Under the pieces are notes generated by a model, which saw nothing but the letters and a program-made list of their open reading frames with translations, made no database searches and was not told the DNA's origin. Positions 32,834 through 42,158 of a DNA stretch of 64,000 bases are shown piece by piece. Made by a program: the position numbers and the translations under genes. Origin of the DNA: Treponema parvum (lineage in GTDB: Bacteria; Spirochaetota; Spirochaetia; Treponematales; Treponemataceae); assembly GCF_017893945.1 (NCBI RefSeq), contig NZ_CP054257.1, forward strand, positions 310,001-374,000, read 5' to 3'. The first letter of the stretch is position 1. Each line of letters begins with the position of its first letter.

Positions 32834-33187
32834 CTATCGGGCGTCTATCGTCTGCGTTGCGATAAAGTCTACCTGACTTCCGCAGATGTCCTTGATAATA
32901 GTTTGTCCCGTCTTTATGGGAGCCTTTATTATGATATTGTCAAGGGTTTTCATTGCGTCGAACATCATTCCTTTGGGGATCGTGCCGCTGGTTTTTACCG
33001 GGCAGCGGGAATAGCGGCCGCCTTTTACGGCGACGGTGCTTGTCACTATGCGGCGAGGATCTTGAATTTCCTGCTTACCGTAAATTTCACCGCGCTTACA
33101 TAGATTCCCGCTGACGGCAAAGCCTTTGGTTTCGTCTACGCTTAGATGGCATCCCGTCGGGCAGCAAATACAGATTATATTTTTCAT
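32834..33187 (-). CDS. DUF1667 protein, third member of a GlpABC-like operon
   Basis: A 117-residue protein opening with ICICCPTGCHL, with further cysteines at NLCKRGE and RCPVKTSG. DUF1667 proteins are usually found next to paired flavoproteins like the two genes upstream, and the Cys pattern suggests metal or iron-sulfur binding. The exact job in electron transfer is unknown. AAGGA precedes the start by about 8 nt and the gene lies 19 bp after the preceding stop. Confidence 0.85.
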   Translation of the reverse strand: MKNIICICCPTGCHLSVDETKGFAVSGNLCKRGEIYGKQEIQDPRRIVTSTVAVKGGRYSRCPVKTSGTIPKGMMFDAMKTLDNIIIKAPIKTGQTIIKDICGSQVDFIATQTIDAR

Positions 33188-33206
33188 TGTCGTTCGTCCT
33201 TATTGT

Positions 33207-34493
33207 TTATTTTACGGCTTGTTCGGTTTCAATGCCGATTGATATTTTACCGCTCGCATCGGCAAGCATTTTTTTTGTAAGATCTATTCTTTCCATTTCG
33301 CCCGGCGCCAAGTGAGTTCGCTTTACGCGGTAAATTTCTTTGCCGTCGGATTTTACGCTTATAAAGGCCGGAGTTTTGTGTACCGAGCGCACACGAAAAT
33401 AAACGCCTATCTTATCGCCGAAATTTCCGTTTCTTATTTTTTGAGGAACGGTATAGCCGACGTCAAAACCGTTGGATATTTCTATAATATTTTCTTTATC
33501 CGCCGCGCCGGAGTTTTTATCCTGCATGACGAACTGTGCGCTTCCGCGTCCGGCTATCTGTCCTTCTTCGGTTACAAAGTCTACAAGGTCGTGCACGTGT
33601 ACGGCATTCCCGCAGGCAAAAATTCCCGGCACGGAAGTTTCTCTGTTTTCAAAAACTACGGCCCCGCGAGTTCTTGAATCCATGGTTATGGAAGCCTTTT
33701 CAGTAAGTTCGTTTTCGGGAATAAGCCCCACGCTTAAAAGTATAGTGTCGCAGTCAAATTCCATTTCGGTTCCGGGAATCGGTTTTCGATTTTCATCAAG
33801 TTTCATGACGACGGCTTTTTCTACGCGCTTATCGCCTTTTATGTCGACTATGGAATGCGACAGGTATAAGGGAATGTCAAAGTCGTGCAGACATTGGACT
33901 ATATTGCGCGTAAGCCCCCCTGAATATGGCATTATTTCAACGCAGGCAAGGACTTTTGCCCCTTCGAGAGTCATGCGGCGCGCCATTATGAGCCCTATGT
34001 CTCCGCTGCCTAAAATGAGCACGCGCTTACCCACCATGTATCCTTCAATGTTCAAAAGACGCTGAGCGGTTCCCGCCGTATAAATTCCCGCAGGCCGGGT
34101 TCCGGGCGTTGCTATGGCGCCGCGCGTTCTTTCACGGCAGCCCATGGCAAGGACAATGCTTTTAGCGTTGTAAATGCAGTACCCGTCCGAAGTGTTTATG
34201 GTGTGAACCTTTTTGTCGGAAGTGATTTCCAAAACCATAGTGTCAAGTTTTATCTCTATGCCCGTTTCCGACACCATGTTCACAAATCGGCCGGCGTATT
34301 CAGGGCCCGTCAGTTCCTCTTTGAAGTAGTGAAGGCCGAACCCGTTATGTATGCACTGCATCAAAATTCCGCCGGCCTCTTTTGCCCTCTCGACTATAAG
34401 TATCTTTTTAAGTCCTTTATTCCACGCTTCAAGTGCGGCCGCCAAACCGGCAGGTCCCGCGCCGACTACTATAAGTTCATAGGATCCGTTCAT
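33207..34493 (-). CDS. FAD-dependent pyridine-nucleotide-type oxidoreductase (GlpB-like)
   Basis: A 428-residue flavoprotein with an N-terminal FAD fold (VVGAGPAGLAAALEA), a second Rossmann motif for NAD(P) (LILGSGDIGLIMARR) and a C-terminal FAD motif (VPGIFACGNAVHVHDLVD). The catalytic redox Cys pair of thioredoxin reductases is not evident. Its start overlaps the preceding stop as ATGA, so the proteins are probably made in equal amounts. In such clusters this subunit moves electrons from the GlpA-like dehydrogenase; this is inferred. Confidence 0.85.
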   Translation of the reverse strand: MNGSYELIVVGAGPAGLAAALEAWNKGLKKILIVERAKEAGGILMQCIHNGFGLHYFKEELTGPEYAGRFVNMVSETGIEIKLDTMVLEITSDKKVHTINTSDGYCIYNAKSIVLAMGCRERTRGAIATPGTRPAGIYTAGTAQRLLNIEGYMVGKRVLILGSGDIGLIMARRMTLEGAKVLACVEIMPYSGGLTRNIVQCLHDFDIPLYLSHSIVDIKGDKRVEKAVVMKLDENRKPIPGTEMEFDCDTILLSVGLIPENELTEKASITMDSRTRGAVVFENRETSVPGIFACGNAVHVHDLVDFVTEEGQIAGRGSAQFVMQDKNSGAADKENIIEISNGFDVGYTVPQKIRNGNFGDKIGVYFRVRSVHKTPAFISVKSDGKEIYRVKRTHLAPGEMERIDLTKKMLADASGKISIGIETEQAVK

Positions 34494-35959
34494 AGGGCAC
34501 CTTCCATCAGATCTTTTTCCGATTCTTTTTTAGTTATTCCTGAAAGCATAAAAGACGCCGCTTTATCGAGAATAACGTCTTTATAACTCATGTGTGTGTG
34601 TTTCATAAGAATTTCTATCACGCGGGGGCCGCAGAACCCTCCTTGACATCGCCCCATTCCCGTTCCGCATCGGCGCTTTATGCCGTCTATTGAAACGGGC
34701 GGCACAGGCGAAGAGAGCGCTTCAAGAATCTCTCCTTCCGTAATGGTTTCGCAGCGACAGATTATCCTTCCGTAAAGCGGATTGTGCTTTATAAGCTCCG
34801 TTTTTTCTTTCAAAGAAAGCTCTTTGAACCTGATCCTTTGTCTCTTGTCCGTGTAAACTTTTTTTTCTTCCAGCGGGAGCCCTGATTTTTCAAGCAGCTC
34901 AAGGCAGCGCACCGCTATTGCCGGAGCCGAAGTCAGCCCCGGCGATTTTATGCCTGCAAGGTCTATGAAGCCTTTGGTGTTTTCGGCTTCGGCGATTATA
35001 AAATCGTCCGTATCCACATTTGCTCTCACTCCCGCAAAATTTCTTATCGATGTGCGAAGATCCAAGTGGGGTACTGAAAGGCGCGCTTTTTCTGCTACAA
35101 AGTCAAGTCCTGCGCTTGTGACGCTTACGTCGTCCTTAGCGGAAGGGCTTGCGTTCGGCCCTACGATTATGTTTCCGTGCGCTGTGGGCGACACTAAAAC
35201 TCCTTTGCCGTTTTCGTTCGGACACTGAAAGATCACGTGATTTACAAGGCCGCCTGTGTTTTTATCTAAAAGGTAGTATTCGCCTTTTACGGGTTTTATT
35301 TTAAACGTCGGAGGTGAAACCAAGTTGTGAATGACGTCGGAATTCAAGCCTGCCGCGTTTACGACATATTTTGCCGATACTTCGCTGCCGGATTCGCTTT
35401 TTACGACGTATCCGCCGTTTTCGGCTTTGACTACCGAATTTACTTTGAAATTTCTGTAAAGAGTTGTGCCGTTTTTTACGGCCGTTTCAATGAAGGCTAG
35501 CGCATATTCCCACGGAGATACCACTCCCGCGGACGGTGCGAACAGAGCGCCTTTTATTTTTGTGGAAAGATTTTTTTCTTTGTTTTGCACCTGTTTTGCA
35601 TTTAGAATTTCCATGCCCGGAACGCCGTTCGCAACGCCTCGGTCGTACAGGTCTTTTAGAGTTTTCATTTCGGAATCGGAAAAAGCTACGACGTATGAGC
35701 CGCACCATGACACGGGAACGTCAAGGTCTTTGCACAGATTTTTAGCCATGGCGACTCCGTCTACGTTAAGCTTGGCCATCGTTGTTCCCGGTTCAGGGTC
35801 GAACCCTGCGTGAAGGATACCGCTGTTTGCTTTTGTCGTAACATCGGAAACATCGTTTTCAGCTTCGACGACAGCTATGTTGAGCTTATACTTTGAAAGC
35901 GTATATGCCGCCGCCGCGCCTACGATCCCACAGCCGATCACGGCTACATCGTATTGCAT
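34490..35959 (-). CDS. GlpA/LhgO-like FAD dehydrogenase with C-terminal [2Fe-2S] domain
   Basis: About 489 residues. Residues 4-30 give the FAD motif (VAVIGCGIVGAAAAYTLS), followed by TKANSGILHAGFDP and a DAO-type core. The end is a BFD-like [2Fe-2S] domain: IICRCETITEG and CGTGMGRCQGGFCGP. This layout fits glycerol-3-phosphate dehydrogenase GlpA or 2-hydroxyglutarate oxidases. The nearby glycerolipid acyltransferase favours glycerol-3-phosphate, but the substrate is not proven. I start at 35959, where GGGGG lies 5 nt upstream; an upstream in-frame ATG crosses the leader terminator. Confidence 0.85.
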   Translation of the reverse strand: MQYDVAVIGCGIVGAAAAYTLSKYKLNIAVVEAENDVSDVTTKANSGILHAGFDPEPGTTMAKLNVDGVAMAKNLCKDLDVPVSWCGSYVVAFSDSEMKTLKDLYDRGVANGVPGMEILNAKQVQNKEKNLSTKIKGALFAPSAGVVSPWEYALAFIETAVKNGTTLYRNFKVNSVVKAENGGYVVKSESGSEVSAKYVVNAAGLNSDVIHNLVSPPTFKIKPVKGEYYLLDKNTGGLVNHVIFQCPNENGKGVLVSPTAHGNIIVGPNASPSAKDDVSVTSAGLDFVAEKARLSVPHLDLRTSIRNFAGVRANVDTDDFIIAEAENTKGFIDLAGIKSPGLTSAPAIAVRCLELLEKSGLPLEEKKVYTDKRQRIRFKELSLKEKTELIKHNPLYGRIICRCETITEGEILEALSSPVPPVSIDGIKRRCGTGMGRCQGGFCGPRVIEILMKHTHMSYKDVILDKAASFMLSGITKKESEKDLMEGAL

Positions 35960-36005
35960 AAGACCCCCATAAGGAAGGACGGCGCGCTTTGTAGCTTTTT
36001 TACAT

Positions 36006-36061
36006 AAAAAAAGAGTGAACGCACGCCTATCCCATTTTCGGACAGAAGCAGTTTCACTCTT
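36006..36061 (-). promoter_or_regulatory. Structured leader with terminator before the GlpA-like operon
   Basis: On the minus strand AAGAGTGAA pairs with TTCACTCTT (36053-36061 with 36011-36019), followed by a seven-base T-run. An inner stem CTGTCC/GGATAG closes a GAAAATG loop. It sits between the promoter and the RBS and looks like a transcription attenuator or riboswitch-like element. I cannot match it to a known riboswitch class. Confidence 0.6.
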
Positions 36062-36070
36062 AATACTCAA

Positions 36071-36319
36071 GAAACGGCACTTATCTTAAAAACTAAAATA
36101 TCGAGAATTTTCTCTTAAACAAAGTATAACACATATTTTTTTTGCAGTCGAGAAAATTTTTAACTGTTGGCCGTTCCCGCTGCAAAAATTTTACAGCGTT
36201 TCCCCGGCGACCGCACTAAGGACATTTTGCAGGATCACGGACGACGGACTGTTGAAAAAATAATCGGCTTTTGCGGCGGTCCTCTTCCGGATATTGCGGT
36301 AAAATATCGGCCGCCGCTT
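36071..36319. other. Spacer between the GlpA-like operon and the acyltransferase
   Basis: Carries the promoter of the GlpA-like operon. A 72-codon plus-strand frame at 36167-36385 overlaps the end of the acyltransferase and has no RBS; I do not count it. Confidence 0.4.
36123..36131 (-). promoter_or_regulatory. Extended -10 promoter of the GlpA-like operon
   Basis: Minus strand TGTTATACT: TATACT at 36123-36128 with TG one base before it. A weak -35 (TCGACT) lies 17 bp upstream. Confidence 0.5.
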
Positions 36320-37237
36320 TTAAATTTTTTCTATTTCTTTTTCCCGAATCTTTTCAATTTCATCATGCTGTTTGTCAAATATTGACATGATTTCGTTCAC
36401 GACTTTTTGTTTGGGATCGGGATCGTCTTTGGGAAGTTTATTTAAAATATCTTCCCTGAATTTTTTACATTCGATGACGGGGCTTGACGCTTGTATTATT
36501 ATATCTTCATAGACCAAGTCTGCCAGCATATCGTCGGTATTTTCCGGATCAAGGCGCAGGCAGTTTCCGTTTATGGAAACGAGGATCATCACATCAAACA
36601 TGCGGAGGTAACTGTCTACTTCGCGAAGCCCGCGCTTTGTTTCGGGGTTTCCCGGGCGATAGCGCGTTCCCGCCGGAAATACCAGTATAACCTGTCCCCG
36701 CTTTTTGCACGCATCTATAGCGCGCATTGCTGCAAGATTGATGGCTCTGGCGCGTTTTTTTTCGGCAAGTTTTTCTTCTTCAGGAATTTCTTTATTTTCT
36801 ATGGAGTCCAAACTGCGGCTAGGATAGATTATGACGCGCGTAAAGCCTTCCGCCCACGCGCGCACCATAGGGTTCTCTTCGTTCAGCTTCATGCCCGCAA
36901 TCGCTACGATTCGGTCGGACAGTTCCTTTCCCCACGGTTCTTTATAACAGGCCAGCTGATAGATAAGAGCGGGCAGATCCATGTTGCTATAATGTTCCAT
37001 AAGGATAAGACCGCGCTTTCCGTTTTTTACGGCCTCGTTAAAGGCTTTGAAATTTTCAACGTTTTCAAGCCTTGTCCCCGGAAGCATGTTTTCTTTAAGC
37101 ATGGAATACATGACTTTTCTTGTTTCGATGTTCGCTTCTTCGTATACGTTCGTAGCATCAATTTTAGGCGCAGCCTTGGTAAGCGAAGACATAAGTGAAA
37201 AATATTTACCGTATTTTTGTCTTAAAGATAACGCCAT
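36320..37237 (-). CDS. 1-acylglycerol/glycerol-3-phosphate acyltransferase-like protein
   Basis: About 305 residues of the PlsC-type acyltransferase superfamily. The catalytic H-x4-D motif is HYSNMD, followed by the FPAGTRYRP motif that binds the glycerol phosphate. A long charged C-terminal helix ends in IEKIREKEIEKI. It would acylate glycerol-3-phosphate or its lyso form in membrane lipid synthesis. AGGAG lies 8 nt before the ATG at 37237; an earlier in-frame TTG at 37279 has no such signal. Confidence 0.82.
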   Translation of the reverse strand: MALSLRQKYGKYFSLMSSLTKAAPKIDATNVYEEANIETRKVMYSMLKENMLPGTRLENVENFKAFNEAVKNGKRGLILMEHYSNMDLPALIYQLACYKEPWGKELSDRIVAIAGMKLNEENPMVRAWAEGFTRVIIYPSRSLDSIENKEIPEEEKLAEKKRARAINLAAMRAIDACKKRGQVILVFPAGTRYRPGNPETKRGLREVDSYLRMFDVMILVSINGNCLRLDPENTDDMLADLVYEDIIIQASSPVIECKKFREDILNKLPKDDPDPKQKVVNEIMSIFDKQHDEIEKIREKEIEKI

Positions 37238-37558
37238 GTCGTATTGCTCCTGGTTATTTCCCTTTATTTTGATTTGCAAGCTTTTAATAAGTAATTGTAA
37301 TACAAAGATTTATTAAAAACTTTGCGGCACTTTTAAGGTGCTTCCAATACCATCCCTTGAGTTTCGGAAGCCGCATACGGTTATTTTATGCCGTATGAGT
37401 TTTACTGTCAACAAAGCGGAAAGAAGAGTGGTGCGGGAGAAGCACGAAAGGGAGGTTTGCCCGCAAGTCCTCTGGAAGGAAAAATAAAAAAACGCGACCG
37501 CGCATAACGCCTCCGACAAGCGGGGCGCTCATGCCGTCACGGTTTACCGCAGAACTTT
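37238..37558. other. Spacer upstream of the acyltransferase
   Basis: No gene seen. A CATACGG/CCGTATG hairpin near 37373-37397 may end the tRNA-Ala transcript, though it is over 160 bp from the tRNA. Confidence 0.4.
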
Positions 37559-37631
37559 TGGAGATAGCCGGAGTCGAACCGGTGACCTATAGATTGCGAA
37601 CCTATCGCTCTACCAACTGAGCTATATCCCC
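37559..37631 (-). tRNA. tRNA-Ala (CGC)
   Basis: Acceptor GGGGATA/TATCTCC with the G3-U70 wobble that defines alanine identity, anticodon loop TTCGCAA giving CGC (reads GCG), discriminator A. Confidence 0.95.
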
Positions 37632-37641
37632 GTATTTTTTT

Positions 37642-37671
37642 ATTATACTATAGATCGGCGATTTGTTTCAA
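37642..37671 (-). promoter_or_regulatory. Promoter of tRNA-Ala inside the 3' end of the HAD gene
   Basis: Minus strand TTGAAA (37666-37671), 18-bp spacer, TATAAT (37642-37647), 10 nt before the tRNA. Confidence 0.7.
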
Positions 37672-38328
37672 TACCGCAGGCAGGCTGTACACGGAATCAA
37701 TATGAAAAATTTTTCCGCCGGCGGCATCGGCGTCCGACAAAAACGAAGGCACTGAAGACGCTTTATATGAGGGGCTTCCTACATGAGCGCAAATGCCTCC
37801 GAGCCTTTTATATCCTAGGATATATTTTATTTGATCGTCAATAAACAGGGTGTCGCCTACGGTTCCGCCCGAACGGCGCAAAGCGGTCTCAAAAGCTATA
37901 GGGTAAGGCTTGCCTTTAAAGGCGCAGTCGCGTATGTCGGTTACGGAAGAAAACAAATCTTTTATATTTAAAAAATTTAAGACGCGCTTGGCGTGTTCCA
38001 TAGGCGCATTAGTCAAAACTGTCATGGGAATTTCAAGCGACAGCAAAAATTGCCGCATTTCAGGATCGGGCAAAAGATTTTCAGTCTCGTTTTCGGGGTG
38101 AACTGCAAAAAGATAATCTTCCGCATCCGTCATACCGCTGTTCATAAGCCATTCCAGCGTTGAACCGAACATCGGCAGGTTCTTTTTCCTTCGCGCAACC
38201 GCCTCTTCGTATGTGACGTTAAAAAATTTTGCAACATACTTGATCATATTTTGTGTAATGGCCTTCGTCATTTTGCCCGAAGGATAAAGCGTGTCGTCCA
38301 GATCGAAGATCAGGTGTTTAATAAGCAT
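37648..38328 (-). CDS. HAD-family phosphatase (pyrimidine 5'-nucleotidase type)
   Basis: A 226-residue HAD hydrolase. The nucleophile motif is FDLDDTLYPSG, then LTNAP (motif II), KGKPYP (motif III Lys) and FIDDQ (motif IV). The DLDDTLY form with a helical cap matches the Sdt1-like pyrimidine 5'-nucleotidase subgroup, but substrates vary widely. AGGAA lies 5-6 nt before the start. Last gene of the leftward TRAP operon. Confidence 0.82.
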   Translation of the reverse strand: MLIKHLIFDLDDTLYPSGKMTKAITQNMIKYVAKFFNVTYEEAVARRKKNLPMFGSTLEWLMNSGMTDAEDYLFAVHPENETENLLPDPEMRQFLLSLEIPMTVLTNAPMEHAKRVLNFLNIKDLFSSVTDIRDCAFKGKPYPIAFETALRRSGGTVGDTLFIDDQIKYILGYKRLGGICAHVGSPSYKASSVPSFLSDADAAGGKIFHIDSVYSLPAVLKQIADL

Positions 38329-38349
38329 GGGATTTCCTTTTGCGTGAGG

Positions 38350-38925
38350 TTATGCCAGCACGGTTTTAACTACCGCCTGCAGGGCAGGGACAACGTCTGT
38401 TTCAAACCACGGATTTCGCTTGCGCCAGAAGATATTGATCGGCGACGGATGAACCAGCGGAAAATAATCGGGCAAATAGCTTTTGAAATTTTTTACGTTT
38501 TCGGTTAGGTTTTGTTTTGCATTCTCCGCCAAATAATATTTTTGCGAGTAAATTCCGATTAAGATTGTAAGCCGGATGTCCGGCATACGAGCTAACAATT
38601 TGGGATGCCATGTTGCTGCGAACTCTTTTCGGGGCGGAAGATCGCCGTGTTCGCCCTTGCCCGGATAGTAAAAATCCATGGGAATAATTGCAAACAAATC
38701 AGGATTATAAAACTGCTCGTCCGTCACACCCAGCCACTGTCTGAGCAGCTTTCCGCTTGCGTCGTTCCACGTTTTGTTAGTTTCTTGGGCGATCCGTCCC
38801 GGCGCCTGGCCTATAAGCGCAATGCGCGAGCGCGGAGACGCCGTGTATAACGGTGACCAGCCCTTTTCTCTGAACACTTCGTTCATTTTCGCTTGATTTA
38901 TTTCGTCGTAAAGAAGAGGTTTCAT
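38350..38925 (-). CDS. Uracil-DNA glycosylase superfamily protein
   Basis: A 191-residue UDG-fold protein. The first motif is IGQAPGRIAQET and the last is LVHPSPIN, both typical of the superfamily, with a KLLRQWLG helix between. Proteins of this kind remove uracil from DNA, but some members bind other ligands. AAGGAA precedes the ATG by about 8 nt. Its place in a TRAP/sugar-acid operon is odd and may be coincidental. Confidence 0.8.
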   Translation of the reverse strand: MKPLLYDEINQAKMNEVFREKGWSPLYTASPRSRIALIGQAPGRIAQETNKTWNDASGKLLRQWLGVTDEQFYNPDLFAIIPMDFYYPGKGEHGDLPPRKEFAATWHPKLLARMPDIRLTILIGIYSQKYYLAENAKQNLTENVKNFKSYLPDYFPLVHPSPINIFWRKRNPWFETDVVPALQAVVKTVLA

Positions 38926-38978
38926 TGTTTAGTTTCCTTAAGGGCGCCGCCGGCGGCTTTCGCCGTTATTTTAGCCCG

Positions 38979-40283
38979 TCAATATTCGTCTAAAATATTG
39001 CCTGCCGCGTCGAACGTAATAGGCTTAGGGGCGCTTTCGATTACGATCTGAGGATTCTTTTTTGCATCCTCATAATACGATTCTGAAAGAAAGATATGCT
39101 CTATGTGCAGACTGTTGGGGATGCGTACGATTTTCGGATTTTTTTTGTCGATCTCGTTACAGGTTTTGACGCAGAGTTGAACGGCTTCTTTTTCCGTGGC
39201 CATAATGATCGGAATGCGCACTCCTCCCAAAACGGTACACGTTATTGCATTGGGGTACATGCTCCCAAGATCCAACTTGTCAAATACTTTTTGTGTAGTT
39301 GCGCTTGCGTAACCCAGCCCTATCCCGTTGCCGTGAGTTTCTTCGCTTAAGTCAAGAACCGCGACGCGTTGACTTTTGATTCCGCCCGTAGCATAGGGAG
39401 TGCAAAACGTTCCCGTTATATTGGGATCCATGCCGTCGCCGCTGAAATTTTTCCCCAAATAGTCTACGACAAGAACATCGCACTCGTCTACAAGAATTCT
39501 CGGCATGTTTGCCTTAGCCTGATTCAGATATTCCGGCTCCTTTTCGGCTATGTCCTTTGCGTCCAATGCTATAACCGAACAGGTTTCGTCATATGCGTTT
39601 TCGATAACGCCCAAGCCGAAAAGAACAGGAGCATTTTTGAGTATTGCATTGCCGAACAGGGGAACGTTTTTTGCCATGTTTTTGAATCCCGCTTCATGGC
39701 AGACTTCCGCTCCGTATTGTTTCCCCAGACCAATGGCCATCATTTTCATAAAACCGCTTTCATAGGGGCCGCGGAACGCCGTGTGAGGTTTAATCCTGCA
39801 GTTTACGATGATACCGTCGGCTTCCGCAGCGTACTTGTCTATAAATACGTCGAGCCCGGTTTCAGTTTTGCCGATCTTTTTGACTTCCATTGACGACAGG
39901 ATGGGGCAGCCGCAATACGATTGCGTAACCCCGTATGACTCAAGGATTCCAACCTGTCCTTCCGCAGTGGCGCCGCCGTGGCTTCCCATTGCAGGCACTA
40001 TAAAGGGATCCGCCCCTTGACGGATCACCCAATCGACAATGCTTTTTACGACCAAGGCCTCGTTGCTTATTCCTCTGGAACCTACTGTAATCGCTATACG
40101 CATGCCTTTTTTTACCTTGGATCCGCAACCGTTTTCATCCAAAGCGTTAAAGACAGACTGCGGTATGTCTTTTATTTCTATGCGCGGTCTGGGAAACACC
40201 TGCTTAATCTTAAACATCTTAGGCAGATAAGTGTCTTTTACCAAATCACTGACGATTTTACGATTTTCGGCGTCAAATTTCAT
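38979..40283 (-). CDS. LarA-like (DUF2088) hydroxyacid racemase/epimerase homologue
   Basis: A 434-residue protein of the LarA domain group. Conserved pieces are AMGSHGGATAEGQ, NCRIKPHTAFRGPYESG and MKMMAIGLGK, consistent with the His/Lys active-site region of lactate racemase. LarA relatives act on several 2-hydroxy acids, including aldonates. Next to a TRAP transporter, this would suit an imported hydroxy or sugar acid. Lactate racemase itself needs a nickel-pincer cofactor made by larB, larC and larE, none of which is in this window. GAAGGAA precedes the ATG by 6 nt. Confidence 0.78.
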   Translation of the reverse strand: MKFDAENRKIVSDLVKDTYLPKMFKIKQVFPRPRIEIKDIPQSVFNALDENGCGSKVKKGMRIAITVGSRGISNEALVVKSIVDWVIRQGADPFIVPAMGSHGGATAEGQVGILESYGVTQSYCGCPILSSMEVKKIGKTETGLDVFIDKYAAEADGIIVNCRIKPHTAFRGPYESGFMKMMAIGLGKQYGAEVCHEAGFKNMAKNVPLFGNAILKNAPVLFGLGVIENAYDETCSVIALDAKDIAEKEPEYLNQAKANMPRILVDECDVLVVDYLGKNFSGDGMDPNITGTFCTPYATGGIKSQRVAVLDLSEETHGNGIGLGYASATTQKVFDKLDLGSMYPNAITCTVLGGVRIPIIMATEKEAVQLCVKTCNEIDKKNPKIVRIPNSLHIEHIFLSESYYEDAKKNPQIVIESAPKPITFDAAGNILDEY

Positions 40284-40304
40284 ATATTTTCCTTCTTTAA
40301 GTTG

Positions 40305-41588
40305 CTAATAGATTAGATTGACCAATCCTGTCGAAAGCGGCGGGAAGAATGTGATCAATATAAGATCGATGAAGAATAAAAAGTAGAACGGTATGGAATC
40401 TTTTATAAATTCCTTTGTGGAGCATCCCGTAACTCCGCAGCAAACAAATATTAAAGTTCCCATCGGAGGCGTAAAAGCTCCTATAGTACAGTTGAATATG
40501 TACACCATTCCGAAATGGATCGGATCAATTCCATATTGTGCCGCGACAGGCGCTAAGATTGGAGCCAAAACGATCATCGAAGCGTTGCCTTCGATAAACA
40601 TTCCTACAATAACTAGGAATATATTTACAAGGATAAGGAATACGTACTTGTTACGGATTATGGAAACCATCCATGCCGAAACGGCCTGCGGAATCTGTTC
40701 TTTTGTAAGAATCCATGAAAAACAAGTTGCCGCTCCTATTATCAGCATTATGGAAGTAGTAGTTATGACGCCTTCTTTACATCCCTGTAAAAAGTCTTTT
40801 AGCTTAAGCTCTTTATAGCATATTCCCAAAAACAGCGCATAAGCGATTGCGACGGCTCCGGATTCCGTTGCGGTAAAAATACCCAGCCGCACGCCTCCAA
40901 TGATTATGATAGGCAAAAGGAGAGGCCAAATCGCGGGTCTTAGGGCATCGATTTTTTCTTTTACGGAAATTTTCGTAGTTCGTTTAGGAAGATAATTTCT
41001 TTTTTTCGAATAGAACCTGACGAAAATCATTAAAGTGACGGTCATCGTAAGGCCGGGAACAATACCGGCGACGAACAATTTTCCGATGGAAATATTATTT
41101 ATGACGCCGTATATTATAAGGCCTACTCCCGGAGGAATAAGAGGGACTATCATTCCCGAAGCGCCGGTAACGACCGCCGAAAAAGACAGCGAAAAGCCTG
41201 ATTTGACCATAGAGGGAACGAGCATTTTGCATTCCATGGCGGCGTCCGCCAATGACGAACCGGAAAGGCCGCCCATAAGGGTTGAAAGCAAAACATTGAC
41301 TTGGGCGAGCCCTCCGTACATTCTGGAAGTCATGACTTCACAAAAATGCATGATCCTCTTTGTGACGCCGGTATAGTTCATAAATATGCCGGCGCAAACA
41401 AAAAACGGTATGGCCAGAAGGGAAAGACCTTCCGTGCCGCTTATCATTTTTTGCGCAAAGATCATCGGGTTGATTGAAGGGTTGAAAATTGTATAAACGG
41501 CGGAGGCTCCGAGTACGGCTATGTAAACGGGAACTTTCATAAATAAAAGCGCTAGCAACACTATTGCGCATACGGCGATCAGATTCAT
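40305..41588 (-). CDS. dctM: TRAP transporter large permease DctM (second system)
   Basis: A 427-residue multi-helix permease: LLAIPFFVCAGIFMNYTG, STLMGGLSGSSLADAAMEC, FTATESGAVAIAYALFLG and IGAFTPPMGTLIFVCC. AGGAG lies 7 nt before the ATG. Very close in sequence style to the DctM at 46788, suggesting duplication of the two TRAP systems across the divergent region. Confidence 0.93.
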   Translation of the reverse strand: MNLIAVCAIVLLALLFMKVPVYIAVLGASAVYTIFNPSINPMIFAQKMISGTEGLSLLAIPFFVCAGIFMNYTGVTKRIMHFCEVMTSRMYGGLAQVNVLLSTLMGGLSGSSLADAAMECKMLVPSMVKSGFSLSFSAVVTGASGMIVPLIPPGVGLIIYGVINNISIGKLFVAGIVPGLTMTVTLMIFVRFYSKKRNYLPKRTTKISVKEKIDALRPAIWPLLLPIIIIGGVRLGIFTATESGAVAIAYALFLGICYKELKLKDFLQGCKEGVITTTSIMLIIGAATCFSWILTKEQIPQAVSAWMVSIIRNKYVFLILVNIFLVIVGMFIEGNASMIVLAPILAPVAAQYGIDPIHFGMVYIFNCTIGAFTPPMGTLIFVCCGVTGCSTKEFIKDSIPFYFLFFIDLILITFFPPLSTGLVNLIY

Positions 41589-41609
41589 TTTATTTCTCCT
41601 ATTCTATTT

Positions 41610-42158
41610 CTATTTGTCGTCGGTTCCCGAAAATTCACTGCCTGTGAGTTTATTTTCTTCAATAAGATCCACAGATTCGTCCCATTTTCCCAAAATGTTT
41701 ACCATGACGAAATTTATGATTTGTAAAACACAGGACAATAAAACTATGGAATAAATAAAAATATAAGGAATCTGTAAAACCGAAGTTTTGCGGCCGGTTG
41801 CCATAAACAAGTTTAAGTATATTACCGTTGTATAGGCTAAATAGCATAAGACCAGGATCGAAATTACTGCAATTAAAACATCCAAAACCTTATGGGCTTT
41901 CTTTGGAACGGACACATATACTATATCTATTGCCGAATGATTTCCGGTACGGAAAGCCGCGCCGGCAGCTGAAAAGACAACCCAGACTATTAAAAAAGCC
42001 TGCATTTCTTCAGTCCAGCCGAACGGCGAGCCTATACAGTATCGCGCTATGACGCCCAAGAAAGTAATCGCGATCAAAACGATCAAAGCCGCTGAGGATA
42101 TGTAGATATCCACGTACCTCAAAATTGATTTGGCATTTGCTTGCTTTTTATCAGACAT
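41610..42158 (-). CDS. dctQ: TRAP transporter small permease DctQ (second system)
   Basis: A 182-residue membrane protein with four hydrophobic segments and the family strip FGWTEEMQAFLIVWVVFSAAGAA, here seen in part as EEMQAFLIVW, then FRTGNHSAIDIV. GGAA lies about 9 nt before the ATG. The DctM gene follows 21 bp later. Confidence 0.9.
   Translation of the reverse strand: MSDKKQANAKSILRYVDIYISSAALIVLIAITFLGVIARYCIGSPFGWTEEMQAFLIVWVVFSAAGAAFRTGNHSAIDIVYVSVPKKAHKVLDVLIAVISILVLCYLAYTTVIYLNLFMATGRKTSVLQIPYIFIYSIVLLSCVLQIINFVMVNILGKWDESVDLIEENKLTGSEFSGTDDK

Noticed and set aside
36167-36385. 72-codon plus-strand frame beside the acyltransferase
   Set aside because: It overlaps the acyltransferase 3' end in antisense and has no RBS. 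The first half reads somewhat protein-like, but that is not enough.
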